The position numbers and the translations under genes are program-made. 64,000 bases of DNA from Thereva unica (taxonomy: Eukaryota > Arthropoda > Insecta > Diptera > Therevidae). Positions within the stretch are counted from its first letter, which is position 1; every line of letters starts with the position of its first letter. Below the pieces are notes generated by a model. The model had not been told where the DNA came from and did not search any database. It saw only the letters and a program-made list of their open reading frames with translations. The stretch covers positions 13,938,501-14,002,500 of the forward strand of contig OX465282.1 in assembly GCA_949987705.1 (NCBI GenBank), in the 5' to 3' direction. This document shows positions 46,476 through 56,791 of the stretch, piece after piece.

Positions 46476-47761
46476 GGGTGTTTCCATAAAATTAGGGCGA
46501 CTTTTGAAAGTAATTTGTCTTCATAATATTTAAGATGTTATTGCATTTCCTAATAGTGGATATAATACGTAATTAATTAGTTTTGTAATATCTAAAAGGG
46601 CCAGTCACTTTAGGTAGAATTTTATGAGAAATTTTGAGTTTTGCGAATTTAGGCATCTAGGGACTGACTGTTATGATTAACAATGGACGTTGGTGGGTTG
46701 AAACCTCAACGTTTACAGTTTTAGATAGGTGGGAGTATTCTGCGTACATTGCTGCCTTATTCATGAAAATATCTAATAGGGTTACCAAAATACAGAGTAA
46801 TATGTAAACTTCTACCAAAAAAGTTTCAAAAAGGCCCTAGCGGCTAAACCGTTATGATTTTCCCGCCCCCACCTATACGATTTTTTGTTCGTATATCCAA
46901 GACCAATCCGCAGCCAGGCGTTTTGGCATTTTCACTGATACACCCTGTATAACTATAAGTAAACGTCAGCCCCTGACCACTCTCGTCAGTCCCTAGCAGC
47001 TTTAACAGCTAGCGACTGACGGTCTAGGGACTGACGATTCTGAGTAAAACTTAAAAAAAAATACTGCTCGACCACTATACTACGATATCTAACACTATCT
47101 ACCGAACAAGGCCGATAAACCACTTGTAAATATTAATTAATTAATGTCAATTTCCTATTATTAAACTATAAAATTACTTGGCTAGGGACTGACGAAGTGA
47201 CTGGATCAGCACTACTTGGCACAGCAAATCTCGCCTCTACACTTATTTACAAAACGGCCGCTGCAAAAGGAGTGCAGTCTGTAGATAATTTCATCATTTT
47301 CTTTAAAATCAACTGAATTACATTCCCTCTACACCCATATAATACCGCGAAATTTTAAAATCCGTTAATGGCTAGGGACTGACGATTAAAATTGAGGACA
47401 CTAATTCCGACCTTAGGAAACACATTTATTGTTTTTTTAAATTGCAAGAAATGCTGAAATTAGTTGTAAATACTTTAATATTGAAAAATTGTAAAAAAAA
47501 TTAAAGTATAAATTAATTTTTTTCCGAAATATGGATGCCCAAACGCAAAATTTCAGTGCACGGACATGGCTAGGGACTGACGTTTGGGGTCATTAAATAT
47601 GATTTCAAGAGTATAGTGTATTATTATTTTAAACAAAATTTGAGGAATAAATACAAAATAGTTTGATTTGTTACTTAACAATCTTAAAATAAAATAATAT
47701 TAATTATATCAAGCGGGGAGTGCCGCGGACACAGAGTTGCCCGATTTTTGTGGAAACACCC
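46476..47761. mobile_element. TIR element with an iterated GGCTAGGGACTGACG word
   Basis: A 1286-bp unit with ends GGGTGTTTCCATAAAATTAG / complement of GGGTGTTTCCACAAAAATCG, flanked by ATATAT (46470-46475 and 47762-47767). The 16-mer tggctagggactgacg occurs three times exactly (47179, 47369, 47567). Shorter copies lie at 46657 and 47024, a one-mismatch copy at 47008, and an inverted 14-nt copy at 46984. The inverted and direct copies at 46984-47036 can form a hairpin. The rest is AT-rich and non-coding. The superfamily is not clear: a 6-bp target would be unusual, and TA is also possible. Confidence 0.82.
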
Positions 47762-47837
47762 ATATATGGATTTTCGAGGGATATCGAATCAGACCACTAT
47801 TTGCGGGTCCCTTTTCGTCCCTCTGCCTAGAGTCATC

Positions 47838-50800
47838 TTATTGGGGTTGCAGTGGGTTGTCCCATTGCTCCCTTACTTCGACTCCCCTAGTTATCGCAAG
47901 CAGCTGATTGAAGGGAGTCTGCCTCATGTCCTCCATCCAATGGAGTCCAGTTATGGCAGCCCTTTTCCTCGCCACCGCCGGACAGTGACACACTATGTGT
48001 GTGGCCGTCTCAGGTTCCTCCAGGCACATCCGACAGGTGTCATCCTCCAGAATTCCCATTCTTTTTAGGTGATACCTGAAACATCCGTGTCCTGTAATCA
48101 GTGCCACCAACCATCTGAGGGTTCTCCTTTGCATATGCAGGATCCTTCTTCTGGCTGCGGTAATCGGCAACGTAAGCACCATCTTAGCCTGCCTACACGT
48201 GGTCATAGCGTCCCACCGTTTCCGGTGTTCCTCAGCGACCCATTTCTCGATGTAGTTCCTTACCAACCCTCTGCCAATGGCAGAGTATGGCTCCGGTCCC
48301 CAGAATTCCGAGGTTGACCCCTGTTTTGCCAGGTTGTCAGCCTTTTCGTTCCCATCGATGCCTGTATGTCCTCTAACCCAAGCTAGCGTCACGTTGTTTT
48401 GTTTCGCACACCTGTTCAGTTTTTGGACACATTCCAACGCCAGAGACGCATTAATCTCTGTCTGGTTCATGCGCTTAATCACAGCCTGATTGTCCAGTGC
48501 TATAAGGATACTTCTTCCCTGCACCTGACCCTCATTTATGTGATCCAGCGCGTGCAGCAGAGCAAGCATTTCCGCCTGGTAGACTGAGGTGTAATTCCCC
48601 AAAAGCCAGAGAGCAGGTCAGATTTAAGTCCTCCGAGAAGACTCCCGCACCTGCTCTGCCGTCAATCATGGATCCGTCCGTGAAGATATATATGTCTTCC
48701 GGTCTCCCTTCCGGGAGCGTTCCATTCCCTATGAGGGTTTTATGATACCTTTCGGTCACCCTCATTTTTGTGATCCCTTCCATGGGCATCATGAGCTCCC
48801 TAATCCCTTTAATGCGATCCAGGATCTTCATGTGCCCATATAAGGTTCCTGACGCCTGCCATGCGGCATCCCGTCTCATCCGAATCGCTGAGGCTGCCGC
48901 AGTCTTCATCACCTGGAGATCTAACGGCAGCAGACCTAACAGCGCCTCCAATGCCGCGGCGGGTGTGGTGCGGAAAGCACCGCTCACACCTACGCTGGCC
49001 ATTCTTTGCACCTTGTCCAAATGCCTCTTGACGGTTTTCTGTGTGGCTTTAGTCCACCAGACCACCGAGGCATAAGTTATGATGGGTCTCACCATCATGG
49101 TATATATCCAGTATGCTAACCTTGGTGAGATACCCCACCTTAGTCCACATACTCTTCTGCACTGGTGAAGCACCCTTGTCGCCTTCTTAATCTTCTCTTC
49201 AACGTGGTATTTCCAGGTTAGTCGCGAGTCCAAGTATACACCCAGATACTTGACCATCCCAGACACCTTGATCCTCGATCCAAAAAGCATGAGGGGCTGA
49301 AAATCCAGATCTTTAATCTTCCTAGTGAAGATTATCGCGTCTGTCTTATTGGCATTTATGGTGAGGCCCTGTTCCGTACACCACTGCTCAACCACTTGGA
49401 GTGCATTCCTCATGATATCTGCCGTAGTGCTCATAAACTTGCCACGTGCCACAATCGCTACATCATCTGCATACCCAACGGTATGCACGCCCATTACCTC
49501 TAGCCGCCTGAGCAGAGTGTCCACAGTGATGTTCCACAGGAGGGGCGATAGGACCCCGCCCTGTGGGCATCCCTTGCTGACCCTCCCTCGAAGCCGCGAG
49601 TCTCCTGTCTGAATCCTTACCGCTCTGTTTTTCAGCATGCTGTCCACCCACCTTACAATCATGGGGCTGACCTCGCGCCTCACCAGAGCGTCTTTGAGTT
49701 TGTTGAACTGTATCTTGTCGAAGGCGCCTTCGATGTCCATAATAACGGCCATCGCTATGCCTCCGGTATACAGTTCCCCCTCGGCTACTCGCACCAGTTG
49801 GTGAAGTGCCGTTTCTGTAGATCTGCCAGCCTGGTAAGCGTGCTGGCTTCTACTTAAAGGGTGCCTCCTTAGCATAGTACTCTCCAGGTGGTCTGCCACC
49901 ACTCTTTCCATTGTTTTCAACAGAAAGGATGTTAGGCTGACTGGCCTGGAGGACTTCGCCTCGGTGTAGTCCTTCTTGCCTGGCTTAGGGAGAAATACCA
50001 CTTTGGTTTCCCTCCACACCGCCGGAATGTATCCTGTTGCTAGACAGGTAACGAATATTCCCCTAAGCCTGGGTGCAATGATTTCTTTGCCCCATTGAAG
50101 CAGCGCAGGGAATATTCCGTCACGCCCCGATGTCTTGAAGGGAGAGAATGTGTCTATTGCACGTCTCACCCCTTCCTCCGTCACCACCCCCTCCTCTCGG
50201 TTCATCCTTGTAGCCATTCTGTTACGAATAGTCCAAGATTTACCCGAGATATAGCTGCCAGGAAAGTGAACTTCCATCAGGATCTTGTTGGTTTCCTCCA
50301 GCGTCTCCGTCATCCTCCCCGACGGCTCACGAACGAGTCCGACTTTGGAGACCGGGTCCCTGGAGATCATTTTCTGAAGTCTGCTGGCCTCAGATATGCT
50401 CTCCATGCTCGAGCAGAAGTCCCTCCACGACTCCCTTTTCCGTCGTCGCAGAGTTTGTTTCATTTCTCTTTTCTTGGCTTTGTAATTCTCCCAGGCAACC
50501 CTGTCATTGCACCTCATCGCTTGGTTGAAAGCCCTTCTGACCTCTTTCTTCAGTTTCTCCAGCTCCCTACACCACCAGGGTGTGGGATCATGGTCATCCA
50601 CTGACGTAAGAGGACACGCCACTCGAAAAGCGTTCTCTATCGCTGTCTGCAGGACATGCAACTGAGACTCTGCTTCTCTTGTGGTTTTCGGTGCCCTTGG
50701 CACGCGCTCCCCGAGATTCCTGCGCAACATTTCAGTATATCTAGACGTGTCCGTGTTGCGGGGAATTCTCGTTGTTCTAATTCCGTCTCCCCTGCCCGGG

Positions 50801-51522
50801 GTTCCGTATGCTATCTCAAATGAAATGGCTCTGTGATCTGACATAGTCGTCCGATCCATCACCTCCCAGTTGGTCAATCTTGTCAACATCCGGTTGCTGC
50901 ATAGAGTTATATCTATGACTTCCCTTCGTCTAGCATCGACGAAGGTTGGTTCTACCCCTCTATTTGCAATAACTAGATTGTTGCATTCCACAAATTCGAG
51001 CAAAGCCTCTCCTCTATGGTTGTCGTTGGTGCTTCCCCACACCGTGTTGTGTGCATTTGCGTCGCAACCAACTATTAACCCTGTGCCTTTTTCGCCACAG
51101 GTAATAACCAGAATTTCCAACTCCCTGGTGGGCGGAGGATCTGGCGAATCGTACGGAAGGTAGGCTGAGGCTAGAATGAAAGCCCCACTTCCAGTACCTA
51201 CGCGTACTGCTGTGAGATCTGGTGTGCACAAGTGCGGCAGTAAAACCGCCTGCACTCCGTGTTTCACCAGCACACACGTCCTCACTCTTTCATTCGCATT
51301 GGGAACGTACAGAGTGTCAAAGCTCCCAGATAGTCCCCTAATCCTACCCTTGTACATCCAGGGTTCCTGTATGAGAGCAATATCCAGCTTCATCTCACCG
51401 AAGCCTCGCGTCATCATTGCTGATGCTGCTCTGCTATGGTGTAGATTCAACTGGCAAACCTTTAATTGCCGGAACTGGCTGAGGACTATGTTACAATCAT
51501 TATTTATTTTTACTCGGGTCAA
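47838..51522 (-). mobile_element. LOA/I-superclade LINE ORF2, near intact (EN-RT-RNase H)
   Basis: Minus-strand ORF2 in two overlapping frames: 51522-48532 (996 codons) and 48602-47838 (254 codons). Endonuclease: CQLNLHHSRAA, IQEPW, SAYLPYDS, GCDANAHNTVWGS, SDHRAISFE. RT: SRPVSLTSFLLKTMERVV, AVIMDIEGAFDKI, GCPQGGVLSPLLWN, VGYADDVAI (near 49470), YLGVYLD. RNase H: IFTDGSMIDG, YQAEMLALLHAL, ALDNQAVIKRM, RGHTGIDGNEKADNLA. C-terminal CRMCLEEPETATHIVCHC zinc-knuckle-like tail. All catalytic residues are present. The only visible break is one extra base in the run at 48597-48604. No ORF1 upstream, so the element is 5' truncated or incomplete. The 5' start codon is unresolved (the frame opens at a TTG). 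Confidence 0.95.
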
Positions 51523-51559
51523 GAGGAAGATAAACTCTGCGTGTTTAGGCTAAGTGTCA

Positions 51560-52080
51560 TTCGAACATGCTGTGTTGTACTACGGCCATGATGCGTCAAA
51601 ACAAGAATTCTGGCGACGGAGAATAGAAGCTTCTTCGAATAGGAGGCAAGGGGAGCCCAAGGTAGTGCGACGAACTCTGGCGCGTTCAGTTCATTTTTTA
51701 GCATGGCAGAGGTGGTGGGACGAGTTCTACTAAAGGTGGATTGGTGGTGGCCGAGTTACTACTGAGTGGGCATGGAGGTTTTAAGTCATACCTACATCTT
51801 TCAGGTTAGAGGATTCGCCGGTGTGCCCAAAATGTCCATACAATAAAGATGATGTGAGTTTCAGATATAACCGGATAACATCTTGGACCAGATAACGAGG
51901 TCGGAGTATGTGTAGAGCTGAAGGCCATCCATCAAAACCTTAAGCAATGTGAAGCTCTAAAAAGCAGAGAAAGACAAAGAAATGCCAGAACAGATAGTAT
52001 CTAGCTGGATAGCTGATCCAGCACCGTGACACAATGGTGTAAGGCGGTCACGCGGGGAGAGTAATATTTGAAAAGGAGGG
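51560..52080. other. No identifiable gene
   Basis: Between the 5' edge of the LINE and the BEL/Pao fragment. Short frames only; nothing recognisable. Confidence 0.4.
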
Positions 52081-52084
52081 GTTT

Positions 52085-52597
52085 TTTTAGGTTTGGCTGG
52101 AAACCCCCTTCTAGGTGTGTCGGAATGGTTATCCAATACCACCACCGTGCTCAGTATCCTCGAAAATGGGTGGAAAGGTACTCTTCCGCCGCTTTCATCG
52201 CTGCATTACGACGCTTTGTCGGTCGCCGTGGACGGTGCGCCAAACTTTACAGTAATAAACCTGGGAAGTTCGACGCAGCGAACAAGGAATTAACTCATCA
52301 TATTCAGCGGCAACCTCTAAATGATTCTGTGTACTGTAGACCATCAGTCATTGGGGACGGAACGGAGTGGCATTTCGTTCCCGTCGCCGCACCGCATTAC
52401 GGTGGGTTGTGTGAGGTGGAGGAAGTAAAGTCCTTCATTTTAGGAGAATCGCTGGATCCCACACATTGACACTGGAAGAAATGCATGACTGAACCACCGC
52501 CTCTACATGCTCTTAATGATGACCCTGATGGCCTAACCGCTAATACCCCTCGACGTTTTCTGGTTGGAGAACCTTTACTATTCGTGCCAACTCTAAG
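52085..52597 (+). mobile_element. BEL/Pao LTR-retrotransposon integrase fragment
   Basis: Plus strand encodes AALRRFVGRRGRCAKLYS, ANKEL, GTEWHFVPVAAPHYGGLCE, then (other frames) LTLEEM, PLHALNDDPDGL and TPRRFLVGEP. This is the order at the end of the BEL/Pao integrase core and its C-terminal region. Stops and frame changes occur near 52330 and 52470. No LTR or other pol domain is adjacent. Confidence 0.85.
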
Positions 52598-52599
52598 CA

Positions 52600-52700
52600 G
52601 GGGTGGTAGCACGTAAGTTGTTTCAATCGACCTCTTCATATAAAAATCTTGAATTTTTGTATGAAGAGGTCGATTGAAACAATTTACGTGCTACCACCCC
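52600..52700. repeat. Palindromic hairpin element
   Basis: GGGGTGGTAGCACGTAAGTT... pairs with ...AATTTACGTGCTACCACCCC, arms about 48 nt with two or three differences and almost no spacer. One arm recurs at 14225-14270. It lies at the broken end of the BEL/Pao fragment. Confidence 0.8.
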
Positions 52701-52704
52701 AGGA

Positions 52705-53225
52705 TAGACACTCCGATAAACAGACTGTCTCGACGGCCTAAAATATGAAGGAGCAACTCTGATAACGATCGAGCAAGAACTATATACAAAGCTTGCAGGC
52801 ACAAATAGCAAAATGGCATCGTTAGGAAACTTCCATATAATTTCACGACTCGGTGCTAATCAAGGACGAGAACACCCTACCTTCAAGATGGCCGCTAGGA
52901 CACATTACCAAACTACACCATGGCTAACCCGCTTGCGAGGTTGGGAGGAGGTGTCAGGGAAGAAATGGAGCAGATTCGGGGAATCAGGCATATGACGCGT
53001 CCAACCGTCGACACACACCAAACGACTGAAAGCGAGAAGGACAACCCACAGAAATCAGAACAGGTGAAACTGTCTAGCCAATATGTTGATTTATATGCTT
53101 TTTGCCTTCTTCGACATTTTTCAGCATACGTATGGGAGCTTTGTTATCTATCAACAGATCTCATAATTCTGTTTTATGCCGCAGGTATTTTATGCGGCCA
53201 AGTTAGGCCTATTGTGTACGTACAC
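52705..53225. other. No identifiable gene
   Basis: Mixed DNA without recognisable coding sequence or repeats. Confidence 0.35.
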
Positions 53226-53227
53226 CA

Positions 53228-54020
53228 CTAGCGGAACAGCCTATCAGCTTTCCGGATGCAGGCAAGAAGGTGTTTAATTGACGAAGACCGTACTTGAGCA
53301 GGGCTCAAGAACTCTCTGATAAACGTTCTTCTTCTAAGCCAGATCAGAGCAGGACATTCACAAAGAATATGTGTGGAAGTCTCGTCACCTTCCATGCAGA
53401 GTCGGCGTTCTGTCTCTTGAGATAGTCCAAGATTGTGGAGGTGATACCGCAGTCCTACATGGCCAGACAGATAACCCACCAGCAGCCTTAGGTCCGCTCT
53501 GTTTAAAGTGATAGTGCCCCTTAAGGCCAAGGGTCTTATAAGATCTTTAGCCTGTCTAAGACCTGGGGCTGATTCCCAAAAGGCTAGGTTCAGGCCCTTA
53601 ATCCACTCCTCTACCAAGGACTTGATGGTGGACCAAGAGATGCCACAGAAAGGTTCTGGGCCTTGGATTAACGACTCAGACCCTTCCCTCGCGAGGCTGT
53701 CTGCAGCCTCATTCCCCTCGTTACCCCAGTGTTCGAGGACCCAGCAGAGCGAAACCTCATTTCTTCAGGTCAGGCTCTGCAGAACGTCAAAACACTCTGC
53801 AACTTTTTTTGGAAGAAAACTTCCAGGTTGAGAGTGCCTTGATGGCAGCTAGGCTGTCAAAAAAGATTTTAATGTTGGCGCCTTTCAAGGTTGAACCTAG
53901 CCCAGGTCGCAATGGCATGTATTTCACTCTGGAAAACAGAGGGCCATTAACCCTTATTGCAATCGAGACCTTGGAGTTGGATCCTGCGACACTAGCCCCT
54001 ATACCAGTGGAGATACTTTG
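53228..54020 (-). mobile_element. RNase H and C-terminal region of an I/R1-type LINE
   Basis: Minus strand: near 53700-53620 a decayed GNEAADSLAREG block, then SWSTIKSLVEEWIKGLN, LRLLVGYLSGHVGLRYHLHN and ETSTHILCECPALIWLR, the post-RNase H tail with its HC-C pattern. Higher up (53800-54000) are broken RNase H pieces. It ends at about 53230. Confidence 0.8.
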
Positions 54021-54299
54021 AATCCCCAGGAAGAATAAGTTCCTCCCACCCAGAACGATCCGAAATAAGCGCCCTAAATTTCCTTGGGAATAACAATGGG
54101 CCTGCCTGAAAGCCAGAAGGCTAACCCAGAGAAATGGAAACCATCCGGATTTGAGAAAAAGACAACAAGGCCATTGTTAGAAGTAAATCCGAGCACTTTA
54201 AAGGGTGGGTTGGACAAATATTGGTCAGCGGTCAAGGGCAAGCGCTCTTCGCCGATTACTTGATCTGCGCTGTTTCTGAGTATTCTATACTTCTTGTTT

Positions 54300-55380
54300 C
54301 AACAGAACATGCACACTGGTGATTCTTCACAGGTAGACCCAGAAGAAGTACCTATAGTAACCGCGGAAGAGATTCTGGAGGACGCAAAAAGTAGCCACCA
54401 ATAAGGCCCCTGATGGATGGTATACCAAACAAAACGACTAAGTTAGTAGCTATGGATGGTCCAAGTAGGTTCGCTGAAGTCTTACAGCATGCCTGGTGAG
54501 AGGGGGGGGGTTATCCCAGAGCGGTGGAAACCGCAGAAACTCGTGCCTACCTATCGAAGCCAAACAAGCCTTTAGGGGACCCATCGTCCTACGGACCGAT
54601 ATGTCTCCTAAGTTGCTTAGGCAAACTTTTCAAGCAGGTAATCTGTAACAGAATACTCCCTAGCGTCAAAAGGGAAGGAGTCCTGTCGGACAAGCAATTT
54701 GGCTTCAGAAAGGCAAGGTCAACGACTAATGCAGTCAATATGGTGGTAAGAGCCCGCCATAGAGAAAAATCACTGCTGCTACTCGACGCACGAAATGCTT
54801 TAAACTCAGCGATATTGAATAAAATAGTTGGGGCATTACAAGTACTCGTACCTAGTGCGAGTAGTAGGCTGCATTCGGTATCGTCATTTGCGCGCAGTAG
54901 ACGCAACTTATTCGGTATTGCAGTCATCTGTTCGGAATCATCAATATGCAGCGCTTGCTTTTGTAAAACTAGTCACTTCTGCAAACTGTATCAGTCAATT
55001 TTGCAGCCGACGCAGTTGATTGACGGTCATTTGACGATACCGAATGCAGCCGTAGTCGACTTACCGCCGGAGTTGATCGCTTCATTGTTATTCGGAAGAT
55101 GGTCCGAAGGTGTTCGGGACAACACGCCGAGTTCCGCAGGGTTCTATCTTCAGCACTCTTCGGTGGATTGCTATGTGTAACGATGTGTTGAGGCTACACC
55201 TAGCGAGCACGTTCGCGGATGACATAGCGGTAGTGATTGTAGGATGATGACGCCTAGATGAAATCGAATTACATAAATGATCGAACGAAGCGATTTGGGA
55301 GATAAATTGTGATTAGAAAGCGTTGGTCTGAAGCTTGCTGAGCACAAAACTGAAACGGTACTAATCAGCAAACGGGAGAA
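54300..55380 (+). mobile_element. Degraded R1/I-type RT split by a MITE
   Basis: Plus strand: YLSKPNKPLGDPSSYGPICL, KLFKQVICNRILPSVKRE, KQFGFRKARSTTNAVN and LLLDARNALNSA (the first catalytic Asp block). Then the MITE at 54867-55051, then TPQGSI-like and ASTFADDIAVVI (FADD near 55210) and GLKLAEHKTETVLISKRE. Frameshifted in several places. Confidence 0.82.
54867..55051. mobile_element. MITE, 185 bp, TSD GTA
   Basis: Ends GGCTGCATTCGGTATCGTCA and exact complement, flanked by GTA. It has a central inverted structure (AGCGCTTGC region). Same family as 31840-32188. Inserted in the RT fragment. Confidence 0.88.
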
Positions 55381-55734
55381 GCTAGTGACTGCATCAGCTT
55401 GTTAAAGAGGGCCCTTGCCGATCGGACTTTGATGAAACATACTGGACCCGGATTGCCAACTCTAACCGGTTTCTTCCTGTGTAGTCTCCTAACGCGACCA
55501 AGGAATTGTTGAGACATAGTAGAAAGGATGTCAGGATGAGGAACACTCAACTGTAGGTTGTAGAGATAGACTGGGTTCATGTTTGCAGTTCTGACTGCGC
55601 AGTGTAAGTCTTTGCAGTTATAAATTTAATACTGACTTAGTAGACTTTGAAAATTTAACTGCTATGTTCATGAACGCTTTGCTGCTGCTCAGATCTAAAT
55701 CAGTTCTGCAAACATGAACGCGGCCATAGCTCGT

Positions 55735-55870
55735 ACAGTCAAGTCTAAGCTACAAGCCATTAGCTAGCTTGCTGAACTGGACCAAGAGATCTGGCTAAGA
55801 AATATGAGATATAGGGATGTAGTACCATAGGTTATGGTACTTTTAGACCTGGTACCACACCAAAAGAAAG
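55735..55870 (+). mobile_element. 3' tail of an I/R1-type retrotransposon
   Basis: Third copy of the tail at 4905-5165 and 14395-14700 (AAGTCTAAGCTACAAGCC, AATATGAGATATAGGGATGT, CCATAGG). It follows the RT fragment at 54.3-55.4 kb in the same orientation, so the tail probably belongs to that family. Confidence 0.55.
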
Positions 55871-55879
55871 AAAAAAAGA

Positions 55880-56791
55880 AGAACTGAAAGGTAGTTAATG
55901 ATCTGAAGAAATGAGCTTATCACTGCAATATCATTTATATAATTTTATTATCTTCCTAATCCAGATACGACTCGCAAAATCTTATCAACTTCAACAGCTA
56001 GATACAAAAGACACCGTAATTTTATCTAAAGCAATAATTCTACTATCTCCACATATCCCACGATAATCCGCACACGTGTTTCAAATATCTCATTTGCATA
56101 CGTACGACACTGAGTTTTATATTATATATGTACATTTAGTATCACATGGCAGCTTTCGTTATAGACTCTTCAGACCAAGTAGTGAAATTCATTCATTCTT
56201 CGCAGTCTGCACTGTCGTCTCAACACGGGGGAATGACTAGTCAGTCTTCTTGTCGCGAGGCGTCACACTCCACAAATTTTTGGCGACTTTAGTAAAGTTC
56301 TATTTTTAAGAATCTCCTCCTGATACGAAGAAAGTGTGCATAGAGACGCATAGATTAGAGACTGTCTATCTAATCTGCAGGGGCTACGTCAACAGTCAGC
56401 TGCTGCTCTGGTCTAGTGCTGTTTGGCTAGGTCAGTTTAGCTTCGGATGTATGGCACCAGATTCGGTTTAATTTTTGCGCTATTGTAGATTTGTGTAAAT
56501 TTTTTTTTTCGACAAAGTTCGTACTGAAAATAGTTGGACATATATTTTTTTTGTGGTTGTAAATGAATTGAACTCTTTTTCATTTTTGTTTAGTATCCAC
56601 TTAGTAGAAGTGCTAGTTATTAATTTTTGGATCTGAGTTACGTAATCTTAGAGTAAAAGACGAAATGTGGTTTACGCATAAGTTTCAGATTTGAAGAGAT
56701 CGAAGAGACGACATCAATAATTGCATTTGGCACAGTCACGAATGTGCAACGATTTTGTGTCATTTTTGTTTGGGGTTGAAGAATTTCAAAG
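55880..56791. promoter_or_regulatory. Upstream region of the plus-strand carrier
   Basis: Free of recognisable transposons and ORFs. By position it holds the promoter and 5'UTR of the carrier at 56792. No TATA or initiator could be assigned with confidence. Confidence 0.35.

Noticed and set aside
46657..47582. CRISPR-like array from the repeated GGCTAGGGACTGACG word
   Set aside because: Copies are short, in both orientations, irregularly spaced on one side, inside a eukaryotic TIR element, and no cas genes exist.
48770..51553. Plus-strand genes in the LINE region
   Set aside because: All are antisense shadows of the ORF2 on the minus strand.
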